Origin: Smittia aterrima
Lineage: Eukaryota > Arthropoda > Insecta > Diptera > Chironomidae
Assembly (NCBI GenBank): GCA_033063855.1
Contig: CP093829.1
Span: 13,919,537-13,983,536, forward strand
DNA: 64,000 nucleotides
Direction: 5' to 3'
The notes beneath the pieces are model-generated. The model did not search any database, was not told the origin of the DNA, and was given only the letters and a program-made list of their open reading frames with translations. Every line of letters begins with the position of its first letter. Position 1 is the stretch's first letter. A program made the translations under genes and the position numbers. Below, piece by piece: positions 14,701 to 25,761 of the stretch.

Positions 14701-14777
14701 TTGATTATTGCTTTAGAATGTTTTGAATAAATTTCATTTTATCAGAATTGGCAGACAAATTAGATCTGCTTAGAGAT
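11772..14777. other. robo 3' flank and intergenic DNA
   Basis: Starts with the probable robo 3' UTR (several AATAAA-like signals, for example near 12068 and 12303) and grades into AT-rich DNA without supported genes. The short frames at 12637-12819 and 13830-14075 show no family resemblance. Confidence 0.6.
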
Positions 14778-14807
14778 TACTAAACGGTGCCGCTCGATCT
14801 AGAGATT
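14777..14807 (+). repeat. Left terminal inverted repeat of the gene-capture element
   Basis: Begins TTACTAAACGGTGCCGCTCG. It pairs with 15761-15791 in inverted orientation, with four mismatches in 31 bases and no gaps. Confidence 0.75.
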
Positions 14808-14809
14808 CG

Positions 14810-14877
14810 ATCTGTAATGAATAAATTGGAGAATCAACTTTATCGCAACTCCTCAAATCCAAAAATACCCATTAGCC
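14810..14877 (-). repeat. Degraded second copy of a cathepsin L exon-intron junction
   Basis: On the minus strand this reads GGGCTAATGGGTATTTTTGG and continues to TTACAGAT, matching 15237-15310 of the same element with a few substitutions and a short deletion. Both copies carry the same two bases that differ from the intact gene (CTA for CTC before ATG, TTT for TGT in the intron start). The duplication was therefore made from the element copy, or the intact gene changed later. Confidence 0.7.
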
Positions 14878-15682
14878 CCAACTAAAATGATCAATGAAAT
14901 TTTTATTTTTTTAAGAATGAATAATTTCATTACGAAGAACCTACCGACTAAAACTCCGTGATCCAGTTGTTGACTGTCGCATTGGGGTTCGAAATAAACA
15001 CCTTCTGAGTAGAATTGGAATGATTCGTGGCTGGCGTCAATGGCAACACTAACTGGTCCGATGGTGGCAACTGCTTTTTTCATTGCTTCTTCATCACCAG
15101 TCGGAATGTCAACGAAACCTTTGTCTGTGGCTCCTACCGACTTTTTGTTGAAGTGGCAAGTATCATCAATTGCTTCATAAGGATAACTTTCCTCAGTATC
15201 GATTCCACCATTGTCTTTTATGTATTGGAATGCATTATCTGTAATGAATAAATTTGAATTTGTAGAATCAACTTTATCGCACCTCCAAGTCCAAAAATAC
15301 CCATTAGCCCGCCCCCACATCCGTTATTGCCATAACTTGACGAACAATCAACAAGATTTTGTTCCGATAATGAAACAAGCTTTCCTGATTTTCTAAAGTG
15401 TTGTCCCTCCAAGGCACCAGTAGCTGAGAAACTCCAGCACGATCCTAATGAGAAAAGAATGCATAAATACTTAAACAACTTTAAAAGACTATTAACATAC
15501 CGCAATGTCCTTGGTCCTTCACTGCGGTAACTGCTCCGTTCTCTCTCCAATCTACAGCTTTCGGAACCTCAACATTGGCTGCTCCAATGAAAGCGAATGG
15601 CTCTTCAACCTTAGAGAATGTCTTATAAACTGAGTTGACTGAACTATCATGGCTCGATCGGTTGAAACTATTGAGAGTACGG
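14878..15682 (-). pseudogene. Captured cathepsin L fragment (no start, no end)
   Basis: Aligns base for base, without any gap, to 26942-27746 of the intact cathepsin L gene in opposite orientation. I counted nine substitutions in 805 bp by eye (about 99 percent identity). It starts inside the propeptide-coding exon, contains the whole catalytic-cysteine exon (GSCWSF), the next exon to the histidine region (LDHG) and all three intervening introns or intron parts. Introns are retained with splice sites, so the copy was made from DNA and is not a processed retrocopy. It lacks the signal peptide, most of the propeptide, the catalytic Asn exon and the stop, so it cannot make a working protease. 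One difference changes Leu to Val in the propeptide region; most of the rest are silent or intronic. Confidence 0.92.
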
Positions 15683-15760
15683 TTTAGAGATACTCCACAT
15701 ATTTCGATCTATAGATCTTAATCTATAAATTCATTCCTTCCTCTTGAATCTATGGATCTT

Positions 15761-15791
15761 AATCTATAGATCGAGCGCCACCGCTAAGTAA
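15761..15791 (-). repeat. Right terminal inverted repeat of the gene-capture element
   Basis: Read on the minus strand it begins TTACTTAGCGGTGGCGCTCG and matches the left end at 14777-14807. Just inside it lie two 21-22 bp subterminal repeats about 42 bp apart. Confidence 0.75.
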
Positions 15792-15795
15792 ATCT

Positions 15796-18700
15796 GGGTC
15801 ATTTTTTCCAGCGGAGATAATCCTTAAAGTAAGTTCGTCCAAGAAATGCTCTTTTCAATCATTTGTATTCACACATCAGGTCCATTGAATATTTCAGCTT
15901 TTATTCTCTCACAAACTAAGCAGCGTTAAAATCAGCTGCAGCGTAAAATTACTCGAAGCGTTTATTTATATTTATTGAGAAACACTTACGAAGCTAAAAT
16001 ATCTCAAGTTCGGTATTTGTTTTCTGTATTTTATGATCAAGGCGCATATAATTTTGTTGGATGCTACGTCTGGAAGTATAGTTTTATTTTTTGGTAAATT
16101 CTACTGGATAAATTATGTTTTAATCGTAATGTTAAATATTGAGCAAAACTTGACTTCTTAGTATTAACTCAGAATTTAGGCGACACAAACTTTCATAATA
16201 ATTTTTTATCACACCATTTTTTAACTGACCAAGAAGGATAGTGTGGCGAGGTGGAATGGGATGTTCAGTGAACATTTTGATTTTGAAGTTTAAAATTTAA
16301 ACCAAAACCCTTTAGCAGGTTTAATTATCTACAGTAAGGAAATGTTTAATTCAATAAATTAGTTCTAAAACTTTAATAGTAAATGCAAGATTAAGGAAAT
16401 CGGTTAATATTTTAATGATTTACAATAATAACATCAGCAGGCTTGAGTTGCAATTGTAATTAAGCTTATTAGCAAGTTCAATTTACAAGACATTTACTGC
16501 TTTTCAGGTATGACGAGAAGGCGAGCACTTGAAATCGAAATTAAGCTGTGAGACTCTTACTCAAGCTAAATTATTAATACTTTAAAGCTATGATAGCTAA
16601 TGGAGACATATTTAAGGCTTAAACAGTGCGATTGGAAACAAGTTTATTGCTTATTATAATTAGGAATTATCCTGAAATGGAAGATCGCTTCTTGAACAAA
16701 AATTTTTGATGCAAAATATTAGTATAAGTTTATAAAATCACAATATGCAAAAATTATTTTAGTGATAAAGCCGACAAAGTATCATTTGCGTTAATTGAAC
16801 CAGCTTGCAACATATCAGTCACACCTGGGCCCCTCTCACATGAACGAAATAGAAAAATCTAAGTCAGAAAGGAAAGTTTGAAGAAAATATAAAAGTGAGA
16901 ATTTGGTGACACTCCCAGAAGTAAGTCATCAACCATGGACGCCTCTTGTTTGATTTGATATTTTAATTTTATTAAGTCAATATTGCTCTGAAAATTATTT
17001 TGCCAGTACAATTAAAAATGGTCGTGGCCTCTATTTTAAAAATAAAGTTTTCAGCATAAAATTTTTAAATTATGTCTTATGAAAGTTATCAATTTCATTA
17101 AAATAGTAGCATGACAAAAATCAAATTCATTTTTCTCCTAAACTTTCGGCTTTAACATAAACAACCGTTTTGTTTGATCACTAGATTCCAAATTATTCCG
17201 TCAATCAATCATTCGCGAGCTTTAATTACATTTTAGTTTTTTTCTAAGATTTCATTCACACTTACTTTCATTGAACATTTGTGTATATTATAGATTTGGG
17301 TATTGCTATAATTTTTTGTTACTGCAAAAAATATTTGTTTTTTTGCAATCTGCCATTGTCATGTGTAAGAAGCTGTAAAAGAACTAAAGTTCAGACGATA
17401 AGAAGCGGAGCTCAATTTCCGATTTTTCTCTCGGAACGTGAATTTCTCCGAGAATCGAATAATTTAAAACGCTTTAAAAAATGAACCGAGAGAAACAGTG
17501 AAAAATGAAACATTTTCCATTATGCTTCCAGTCTCTCAGAGCGACGAACTTGAAAAAGTCAGACGAGCATAAATTTTCATTTTGTTACATAGGATTCTTG
17601 TTTATTTCAAACCTCATACATGATTATATTAAGTGAAGGTGGATTTTATTTTTGGTTATACGTTCATGTTATGCGACTTTTATGTCAAATTTTATTGATA
17701 ATTTGTTCGCATAAAAATATGTTTACGACGATTTTCCTTCATGTTCAAACAAGTGACCGAGTCGTTCACAGGACATAAAATTTATTCGCCAAAACTTTTC
17801 TAAACTAACAAAACTATCGTCTGTGTTATCAATACTGAAAGACAAATAGACCAGACTTCTCTTATTTATGACCCATGAAAATCACGATGAAACATTGATT
17901 CAAACGGACATGATATTAGATAACTAAGGTTTTTTTTTCTTCGATCCGCCTTGCTAAGAAAAGGAAGTATTTGATAACTTCACCCAAACTGAATTCGCAA
18001 TTCAGAAGAACTTAAACATTAGAAAATATTTTTATTCCAATCATTAAATGTTTTTCCTGTGTTGTCAAATATGTAAGAATCGTTACAGCTCATTTTCTTG
18101 AATCAACCCTCTTTGTCAATAGTATCCGGCAGTTTCCTTTAATTCCCTTAGAAACTAATTTAAACTTCACGCATATATAGAGGCGACAAGGGATTTCAAG
18201 GATGTATTTTTATGATAACAGCGTACTCTCATACAAAATATTAAAATGGTTTGGCTTTGAAATTACGACTACAAAATAAAACCTTGAAAAGTTTTTTCTA
18301 TGTCCTAAAACCATGTTTACCACAATTTGTCTCCCCATTTTTGTGTTCACACTTCTTATCATGTTTTAATTTTTATTAAATTTAAGATATTTTTGATGTC
18401 AATTTGTTGTACTTGTTATAGATGTTTTGATGATATAGGTGAGAGAGATTTTCCTTAAGAATGTCTGTTATACTCTCTGTTTTCTGCTCTATATACTTTT
18501 TTCTCTGAATGAGAACTTGTCATTCGATTTTGAAATTATCTTTAAGTATTTTTAATCATTCGAAACTTACAAACTCTGTAAATATAAAAATAAAAGATGA
18601 AAACTATCTTATAATTGAAAGTTTGTGTTAAATTTCTCGGAGATTACATCCTTCCTGATATTATTTAGCTTTATCAATTATGGTCATTTCTCGTACAGCA

Positions 18701-18932
18701 ATGTTACTTGATTAAGAAAAATATTACGTAGTTGTCAAAAATCATATTTTCACGTTACACGCGACAACAATCATTGTCAATTTATTAATTTATTGTTTTT
18801 GTGCGTTTCTTCCGGAGAACTAAATAGAAAAAACACTTTACATTATTGTTTCCTCTTATACAGTTAGTTATGATATTTTGTTTCTAGACTGTGCTTCTGA
18901 TTTGGATCATTAAAGAAATAATAGGAGTAAAC
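15796..18932. other. Intergenic, nothing recognised
   Basis: AT-rich DNA. The short frame at 17281-17484 has no family signature. No repeat or RNA gene was recognised. Confidence 0.6.
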
Positions 18933-19562
18933 TTAAGAACCGTTGCAGCCTGCAAAGGAAAATCTTTGATAGTCTTAAATGATTTTAAATTTAAAGTTTC
19001 TCACCATCCTCGTTGAAACAAGTCTCGCAAGACTCAGTTTTAATGTATGACGGCATCACTTGGTTCATGCAATCATCAGATTTTGCGTTGACGTCTTGAA
19101 AGGCGCAAGATCTCGATGTAACCGTTTCATTATAAACTTAAAGATTAGAAAACAAAATAAAAATTGAGAAATAAATTCTGAACCTAAACTCACTCGTTTG
19201 TTTAGCTTTTTTACAAACCGCGTGGATTGTCTCATTGGGTCCGTGACCTCCAAATCCAGTTGGGAGGTTGCAGTCGACATAATACCATCTAGCAACCTGT
19301 CAAATATTTCTTATCAATTAATTGAACATGATATTGCAAGAATCTGCTCACTTCCACGGGTAAACTTTTCAAGTCTAACGGAAAATCACAAAGTGCTCTA
19401 TTTTGTTGACCTTCGGTTGTGCACCGCCAACATTTCAACGTTTCAACTTCAAGAATTCAATAGAAAAGCTTCATTTCCAAAGTTATACTTGAACTCACCA
19501 GGACCAGTAGAGATAGCCACTAAAATCAAAGCTGCTAGAAACAAAACTACGCTTCTTGCCAT
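18933..19562 (-). CDS. Secreted Ly6/uPAR-like small cysteine-rich protein
   Basis: Five small exons join without a frame break into 136 residues: 19562-19499, 19446-19352, 19296-19194, 19136-19005 and 18949-18933. The first encodes a signal peptide (MARSVVLFLAALILVAI). The mature part begins ETLKCWRCTTEG, the CxxC start typical of a three-finger Ly6 domain, carries further spaced cysteines, and ends SCETCFNEDGCNGS with the hallmark terminal Cys-Asn. The chain stops four residues after the last Cys, with no hydrophobic tail for a GPI anchor, so a soluble secreted product is inferred. The last exon is only 17 nt. Longer open frames on both strands here are shadows. Insect Ly6 proteins act in septate junctions, channel modulation and other roles, so no specific function is assigned. 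There are two N-x-T sites (NETI and NETV). Confidence 0.85.
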
Positions 19563-22500
19563 TTTAACTTGTGATTGAACGAAAAGTCTAAAAGACACTG
19601 ATGAGCTAATTCTCATGAACTTAATTAAATCTCAATCACAAAACATCTTCTTGTTAGATTTCTCAATTTTTAATTGCGCATTTTTTTTAATTTTAATCGC
19701 TTCGTCGAATTCAGATTTGCGACAACTTGACTTTCGTGTGATTTATTCTTTTTATTACCAAAAATAATCTTGAATTGTTTCAAGGTGCATGGAGCTTCTA
19801 AAATATGGAGTTTTGCTTAAAAAATATTTGTGGGAGAATTAAATTAACATTGTATACGTATATGATAAGAAATACAAAAATTATAAAAGTAAAATTAATG
19901 TAATGATTGACATGAGAAGAGAGGTTGTCGTAGCTGCGTTACAACCTTCGTGATAAAAGTTTCACTAAATCTTAAGAAAATTATTTATTTATATTAATGG
20001 TGACTCACCATCGCTATGACACGTTTCGCAGATAGTTTAGTTTTGATTATTTTTGCAAGCGAAACAACTCGAAAGCAACTCTTTTGTAAACCCATTTCTC
20101 TTAGCTTTACACTATTTTAAGAAAAATTTATTATTCCTGTTAGCGAGGACTTTATTAAAACCCTTTTTTTCATTTCACACTATGATAGTGTCACTATCCC
20201 TATCTCAGTCGTAGTCCTAATAAAAGTTTTTGTGGGAATGCATTTGAGAAAAATCTGCAACGAATGAAAATAATCTCAAACCCTCTCTAAAAAAGAAGAA
20301 AATAAATTGAGAACGGGTTTCACCAGGTGATTGGTAATTGGAAAATGGAAATTCAAACCAATAAAATAGATATTTTCAAGCTTTGCTGGAGAATTCTATT
20401 GAAGACTACATTATATTCGAATAGTCCAAACACCAGATTGAATATTTCGCTGTGAGTTCCAATCCAATTTAATTTTGGTTGAATATTTCTAACACATCTA
20501 GCAAGTTTTGAAGATTCGAATTTCATCGGATCAAACAATTTAATAGATATAATTCATCAAATAATAAATTATGCTCCAAAGCTTTTAAGCTTAGAATACT
20601 CGATTTTTGTACAGCAATAAAATAATGCAGTGCTCTTTGAACGATAAGGTAAAGCTTCTCGATATAAAACCCTTTTCTATAAAAATTCTTGTGAATGTAA
20701 ATTGTAAACATTTGATAAACTAAAAATAACATTTTTCGAATCATTTTTAAGCATTTTTCTGTGGCTTCTGTATATTTTACGTTTTCCTTAGCTTTCCAAC
20801 ATGATAAATTACTCCCTTTCACTCTCGATTTATAGTCTCATCACGTAATCTCAACTTTAATCAATAATTCTTTTTTTTTTTCAGCAAATCCGGCGATGAA
20901 ACAATAAGCGTTAGATATGGCCAAGCAAAATGAGTGACATTTTTGCTGGAGATGAAGCAATAAATTATTGGTCCTGGGGAAACGAATATTGAAAAAAAAA
21001 ATCCATTAGAAGTTAGTAGACAAAGCTTTTTGAACAAACAAAAAGACACTTCATAATGTTGTTGACACAATCAATGAAGGAAAGTTTCTTTACGAAAGAC
21101 ACCAAAAAGGAAAATCAAATAATAGAATTAAATGTTGCTGAAGGAGTTTGTTGGCAAATGTGAATGGGATTTTTTTTTATCGTTTTTCTTCTAACTTTCT
21201 CTTTTGTCGCCAGAGATTTACCCGCGACATGGATTCAGTGCGTATAGAAAAACGGAGGCTTTTACAAAAATTTGAACTGAAATATCTGGATTTTAGTTGA
21301 TCTTCTCTTGATTATTACAAATTGATTTTTTTTTGCAATCACTATATGAACTGAGTGTAGAACTTCTATCATACATTTTAAAGCATCTTCCCTAGAATTT
21401 AATAAGATTTAAAAGTTTTTCACAACATGTATGTACCCCGCAGTGCAGCACTCAGATTTAAGTTCTTTCGAATTTGTGAAACTCAAATATTGAAACTTTT
21501 CCTTAAAATTTTCGGAAACATGACACATCATTTAGCGAGGAAATATTTGTTGAATACAAATAAAACTGGTTTCATAAGCTTCTAAAATATATTGGCAATG
21601 TTGAAAGTTCACCATCCCTCGCCTTATCTGATCGAGGCTCAGCCTCATTAATCAAATTCTAGGATTTCCTTCATCAATTCTCATCACAAACTTTTCTCTT
21701 TTCAATATTCATGCTTTAGAATAGGAAACGAAGAATATTTTATTGCACAAACATCCCCCTTCAAATCCTCTTATTTTGGTGTTCATTTCAACGAGAAGCG
21801 ATTTAACTTCGTTTTAATTTTCTTAAGGACTTTTCCTTGTTCAGTTTCTGATATCTAAGCTTTATCATAGTCTCAATTTATTGATGATTCGCTTACAAAT
21901 TACAAAAATATTTTAAAGTATAGTTTTATAAAAAAAGAGAGTTGATTAAAACTATGAAAACTATAATTTAATCTAAAAAAATTCGATTCGTACTTGAGAA
22001 AAACGGAAATTGAAAAGAATAGAATTCCACAGGAAAAGTCGCAGCCGAAGCGAAAAACTAACGAATAAATAAATTAGCATCTCCTTGAATTCAATTTACC
22101 GAGAAAAAGGTCAGAACTTCTGAAAAAAATTCTCCTTCAATGGTAAATCGATTGAAAGTTTTCATTTGATTTTTCTCTTCGCGTTCGATTCGCTTAGTAA
22201 AACTTTTACATTAATGCATCATAAAAGATAAAAACTTCATCGCAAAGTTCAGCTCTATTAAAGTTTCCTCTCTCTCTCTCTCTCTTTGTCATAATGGGAT
22301 AATTGGAAAAGTTTTAATTGATTTTTTTCCTTTGTTAGTATCCAAGCGCTGGAGCTTTATTCAGCTGAATAATGTCATTTGATGGATATTTTTAAAGATT
22401 ATTTCATCAATCAAAACATCTTAAAGTGTTCTGACGAAAAGTTTTTTTAAAACAAAAGATTGAGTGAAGAACATTTCCTCGAGAAATAAACAAGATTTTA

Positions 22501-22762
22501 TTTCCATCAAATCAATTTAACAGCATTGATAACAATTTTACTGAATGATTTAAGTTTCACATGTATGACTGTTGTCCAATTTCATTTGTTTTGATTCATT
22601 TTGTTCGCTTTCTGAAATTTTTAATGAATGCTTCTTCTCATCTCGTTTCTTCTTATTTTTGTTTTGATTCCTTATGCTTTTTGACATCTTGTTCTTGTCG
22701 ACCCTATAATTTGGTAAAATTCCATTATATATTCATATCGATAAATTATTCATTAACGATGC
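19563..22762. other. Intergenic, nothing firm
   Basis: AT-rich DNA between the Ly6-like gene start and the 3' end of the tRNA methyltransferase. It contains a CT microsatellite at 22268-22287. A short frame at 20885-20929 (KSGDETISVRYGQAK) after a strong polypyrimidine-AG looks exon-like but stops at once. Confidence 0.55.
22268..22287. repeat. (CT)n microsatellite
   Basis: About nine to ten uninterrupted CT units. Confidence 0.9.
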
Positions 22763-24516
22763 TTACATTATTGTTGAGCGAGTTCCTGGACCCCAATGTG
22801 CCGCTGGATTTTCCGGAAATCTTGATAGCGCTTCTTTGCGGCTTGGTGGATTAGCTTGCGGATGAATCTCGTCAAGATTATAATCTTTTTTAGGTTCCTT
22901 CGAAAGAATAGCATTCAATGCGCTGCCTTCTTGGAAGCGGGATGGATTAATCGGGTGAGATTTTGCCCAAAATCGAAGAATATCCCAAAGAACTTCTAGT
23001 GGTGCATTTGTCTTCAAAGAGTTTTTACATGCATGCGAATTTGAAACATTGTATCCTTCATGAAGAATTGCTGATCTCATCTTGAGTTGAGGGATCATTT
23101 CCAATTTCAGAACGCAGCAGAGTTTGTCAATTGTATAGTAAAGCGGAATATCATGTAACTCTTCTTGCACAACTGACAACATTCCCAATATTCTGTTGTA
23201 AGTTCCAAGTTTCTGCCCTTTTTCTGAAGTCACCGTTTCCATTAGAGCTTTGATAAATTCAGGGTCATGGATTCTGTCGGAATAAATAGGTCCTCCCATC
23301 TAAAGTTGTGTAAATATTAGCAATATAATTATTAATAAATGTTTTTTTTTACTTACGTGATGTCGGTGATTACAATGCTCACAGCTTGCTGAAACAAAAG
23401 GACCAGTTGGAATTCCAAATTTTACAGATTTAGGATTATTTGATTTCTTTTTAATCGCCAAAGGCTGAAATGTTAGCGCTTCACATCCGGTACACTGGAA
23501 GACCATCGATTGTTTTCTAAAATAAAATCATTAGGTTAAAAGTATGAAAATGATAAATCAAATTCTTACGTGCTGCTGTCCTTGCATTGAAATTGTCCCG
23601 TAAAGACTCTTACAAAAACTCGAACATAAAAATCCACTGATAGTGATAGTAAAGGCTTAATGTATCGACCATATCGATTTGCATGGCCTTCGATACATTT
23701 CAACAAAATTCGCAAAGCCATTTCGTGACAAGCTTTTGACTTCAAAGGCACCGATCCATACTTTACAATGCCTGCGAGAATATTAAAGTTAGATAAATCT
23801 CAAGAATTTTGGAAAACTTACATGCTTCTGGAGTATTTCCGGCGAGTACAGCCATATCAGTGGCAGTTACAAGCAGAAGTCCGCCTTCATCAATGCTTTG
23901 AATAGCCTAAAAGAAAATTCATCATCATACTACTGCATATTGCTAATAGTTTTATTCATGCTCACGCCATCCAGAAATTTATTTGGTCCACCGTATGGAT
24001 CTAAGTCAATCACAGTGAATCGCTTATCAATTGCTGTCGATGAATACATTAAAGTCATTGCATCGGCCTTGAAATTCGAATGGATAAAAATTTCAAATTA
24101 AAATTAATAGATTTTCGGGGCAGAAGGATAAATTTATGACATACCTGATTTGCTTTAACAATGTTTTCGACTTCATTGAGTTTTACGTTCCTTTTAATCA
24201 TTTCAACGGCATCGGGCATTAAATCATTAGCGATTATCTCGATAGGGCTGTTCAAAGTAGAAATTTCCTTTGCCATTCGGATGCTACGTAATCCAGTTGC
24301 AGATAAAGCTTCTAGGATCCGAATTTTCTTCTCTTCATCTTTTAGAAACGCTCTTTTATTAGTCTTGAGCGGCTTCGCTTCCAAATCAAAAATTTTCAAG
24401 AAAGTGTTGATAACACTGATTGAAATGTCTCGATTAAACTCCTGAACAGGATTATAGAAAACATGGCCTTCCTCGTAAATCTTAGCTGAACCTTCGACTA
24501 TAAATTTTGGCTCCAT
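22763..24516 (-). CDS. Trmt1: tRNA (guanine26-N2)-dimethyltransferase, TRMT1/Trm1 family
   Basis: Uses S-adenosylmethionine to dimethylate G26 of tRNAs in the nucleus, cytosol or mitochondria. Six exons give 485 residues: 24516-24145, 24067-23966, 23906-23822, 23771-23570, 23516-23357, 23299-22763. The N-terminus EGSAKIYEEGHVFYNPVQEF is the family start motif. EALSATGLRSIR is the SAM-binding motif I, IANDLMPDAV follows it, and DLDPYGGPNKFLD is the family's catalytic-region motif. RYGRYIKPLLSLSVDFYVRVF and a zinc-binding set of cysteines (CTGC, then CEHC) precede the C-terminal domain. The start is the first ATG in frame. The 5' end faces the ICT1-like gene across only 164 bp, so the two probably share a bidirectional promoter. 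The 3' end is followed by a long gene-poor stretch. Confidence 0.95.
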
Positions 24517-24680
24517 TTTTCTTAAAACTGTGATATTCTTTTCGGTGTTTGTTTACTTTTGGATTTTCCACATTTTTGAGCACATGGATATGACTATCGA
24601 GGTTGTAGTAAAACCTTGTTTTTCGGGCTAAACTCGCATTTTTGAAAACGTCTGAAAAAACTAAGAAAAAGAGTCTAAAA
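24517..24680. promoter_or_regulatory. Shared divergent promoter, Trmt1 / ICT1-like
   Basis: A 164-bp gap between two start codons pointing away from each other. Both genes serve translation (tRNA modification; mitochondrial ribosome rescue). No TATA box was seen. The call rests on arrangement only. Confidence 0.5.
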
Positions 24681-25457
24681 ATGTTCAATTTAATAAGACA
24701 GAAAGTAGGTGCGATCTCCTTAATCCATTGTCATAAAAGCGTCGCACTTTCGACAAGGACATTCAAAAGTGATTTAGCTCTTGACAAGCTTTATCCTCAA
24801 AGTAAACAAACCATTTTCACGCCGCCGAATGTAAGTTGTGCAATTTTAAAATTCTGATTATTGAAAGGAAAGTGGATTAATGCTTTATTTTGGCAGCCTA
24901 CACCATCCAGCGAAGCTTTTAATGGATTTATTCCTTTGGACCAAATTCAATTGTCATACAGTAAATCATCGGGTCCCGGAGGACAAAATGTCAACAAAGT
25001 TAATACTAAGGTCGATCTACGATTTCACGTAAAGAGCGCGACTTGGATCAGCGAAGCAGTAAAAGAGAAGCTTTTTGAGAACGTATGATAACTTAAAATG
25101 TATCTTTCTCCTTTTAATCGCCAATTTTCATTTTTTAGTTTCAAAGCAAAATCAACAGAGAAGGCTTTCTCGTCGTCAAAAGCGATGTCACGCGTTTTCA
25201 GCAACTGAACTTGGCTGATGCTCTTGAGAAAGTTAGAACACTGATTCGCGAGATTGAGAAACCTACTCAGATTGAACTTTCGGGGGAAAAGCTAGAAAAA
25301 ATTAGAAAAAGGTTGTGGAATCGGATTGTGCAATGACCACTGATTATTTATTTATATTTATTTTACTTGTAGGCAAGAGAAAGCAGTTCGTGAGAGATTA
25401 CTGCTCAAGCGTCAGAGATCAGAGACAAAATCTGGAAGACAGGCCCCAATCGTTTGA
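24681..25457 (+). CDS. Mitochondrial peptidyl-tRNA hydrolase / ribosome-rescue factor, ICT1 (mL62) type
   Basis: Releases peptides from stalled mitochondrial ribosomes and in animals is also a subunit of the large mitoribosome. Four exons give 197 residues: 24681-24830, 24897-25082, 25139-25311, 25373-25457. The catalytic GGQ lies in SYSKSSGPGGQNVNKVNTKV, followed by DLRFHVKSATWI and the helical part. The C-terminus is a basic tail (KAVRERLLLKRQ), which in this family inserts in the ribosome entry channel. The first exon is rich in Arg, Lys, Ser and Thr with few acidic residues, as expected for a mitochondrial targeting sequence. An AATAAA at 25458-25463 begins right at the stop codon. The gene is divergent from Trmt1. 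Confidence 0.93.
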
Positions 25458-25463
25458 AATAAA
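25458..25463 (+). terminator. Poly(A) signal of the ICT1-like gene
   Basis: AATAAA starts immediately after the TGA stop. A second AATAAA-type signal follows near 25477. The 3' UTR would be very short. Confidence 0.5.
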
Positions 25464-25761
25464 ATCAAATAGAATTGAATAAAAATTTAACAGTAGAATT
25501 CAAACACTTCTTATTTTATTCTTTGTGTTGGTAATATAACCGACTTTTTTAAGATTGTTGTGTTGGTGCAATTGTTGTCAGAAGGTTTCCTGAGATCTAC
25601 AGAAAAAGAACAAATCATAACGAAACTGTCAGTCAATCAGTGAACAAGTGAAAAATATTGCCGCTAAAGTTATTTAAAGGAAGAGAGTTAAGGTAAAACT
25701 CTTGCTCCTGTTTGAGTGAAATTCCATTAACTTATTTTTTAATTCCAGACTATCTTTAAAC

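Larger units (their letters stand above)
14778..15790. mobile_element. TIR element carrying a captured cathepsin L fragment
   Basis: A 1-kb unit bounded by imperfect inverted repeats: 14777-14807 matches the reverse complement of 15761-15791 at 27 of 31 positions, with a shared core of CGCTCGATCTA. TA dinucleotides at 14778-14779 and 15789-15790 fit a TA target duplication, as in Tc1/mariner-type elements (inference). Between the ends lie an 805-bp copy of cathepsin L DNA (14878-15682), a second degraded copy of one part of it (14810-14877) and subterminal repeats on the right (about 15706-15770, two copies of an ATCTATxGATCTTAATCTATA unit). No transposase is encoded, so the element is non-autonomous. 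It resembles gene-capturing Pack-type TIR elements described mainly in plants. Confidence 0.75.

Noticed and set aside
14878..15682. Second functional cathepsin L gene or processed retrocopy
   Set aside because: It has no start, signal peptide, Asn exon or stop, and it keeps introns with splice sites, so it is neither a working gene nor an mRNA-derived copy.
20875..21000. Possible aspartyl-protease exon (KSGDETISVRYGQAK after a strong acceptor)
   Set aside because: The frame stops at once, no catalytic DTG/DSG motif or neighbouring exon was found, and the match is only to a loose pattern.
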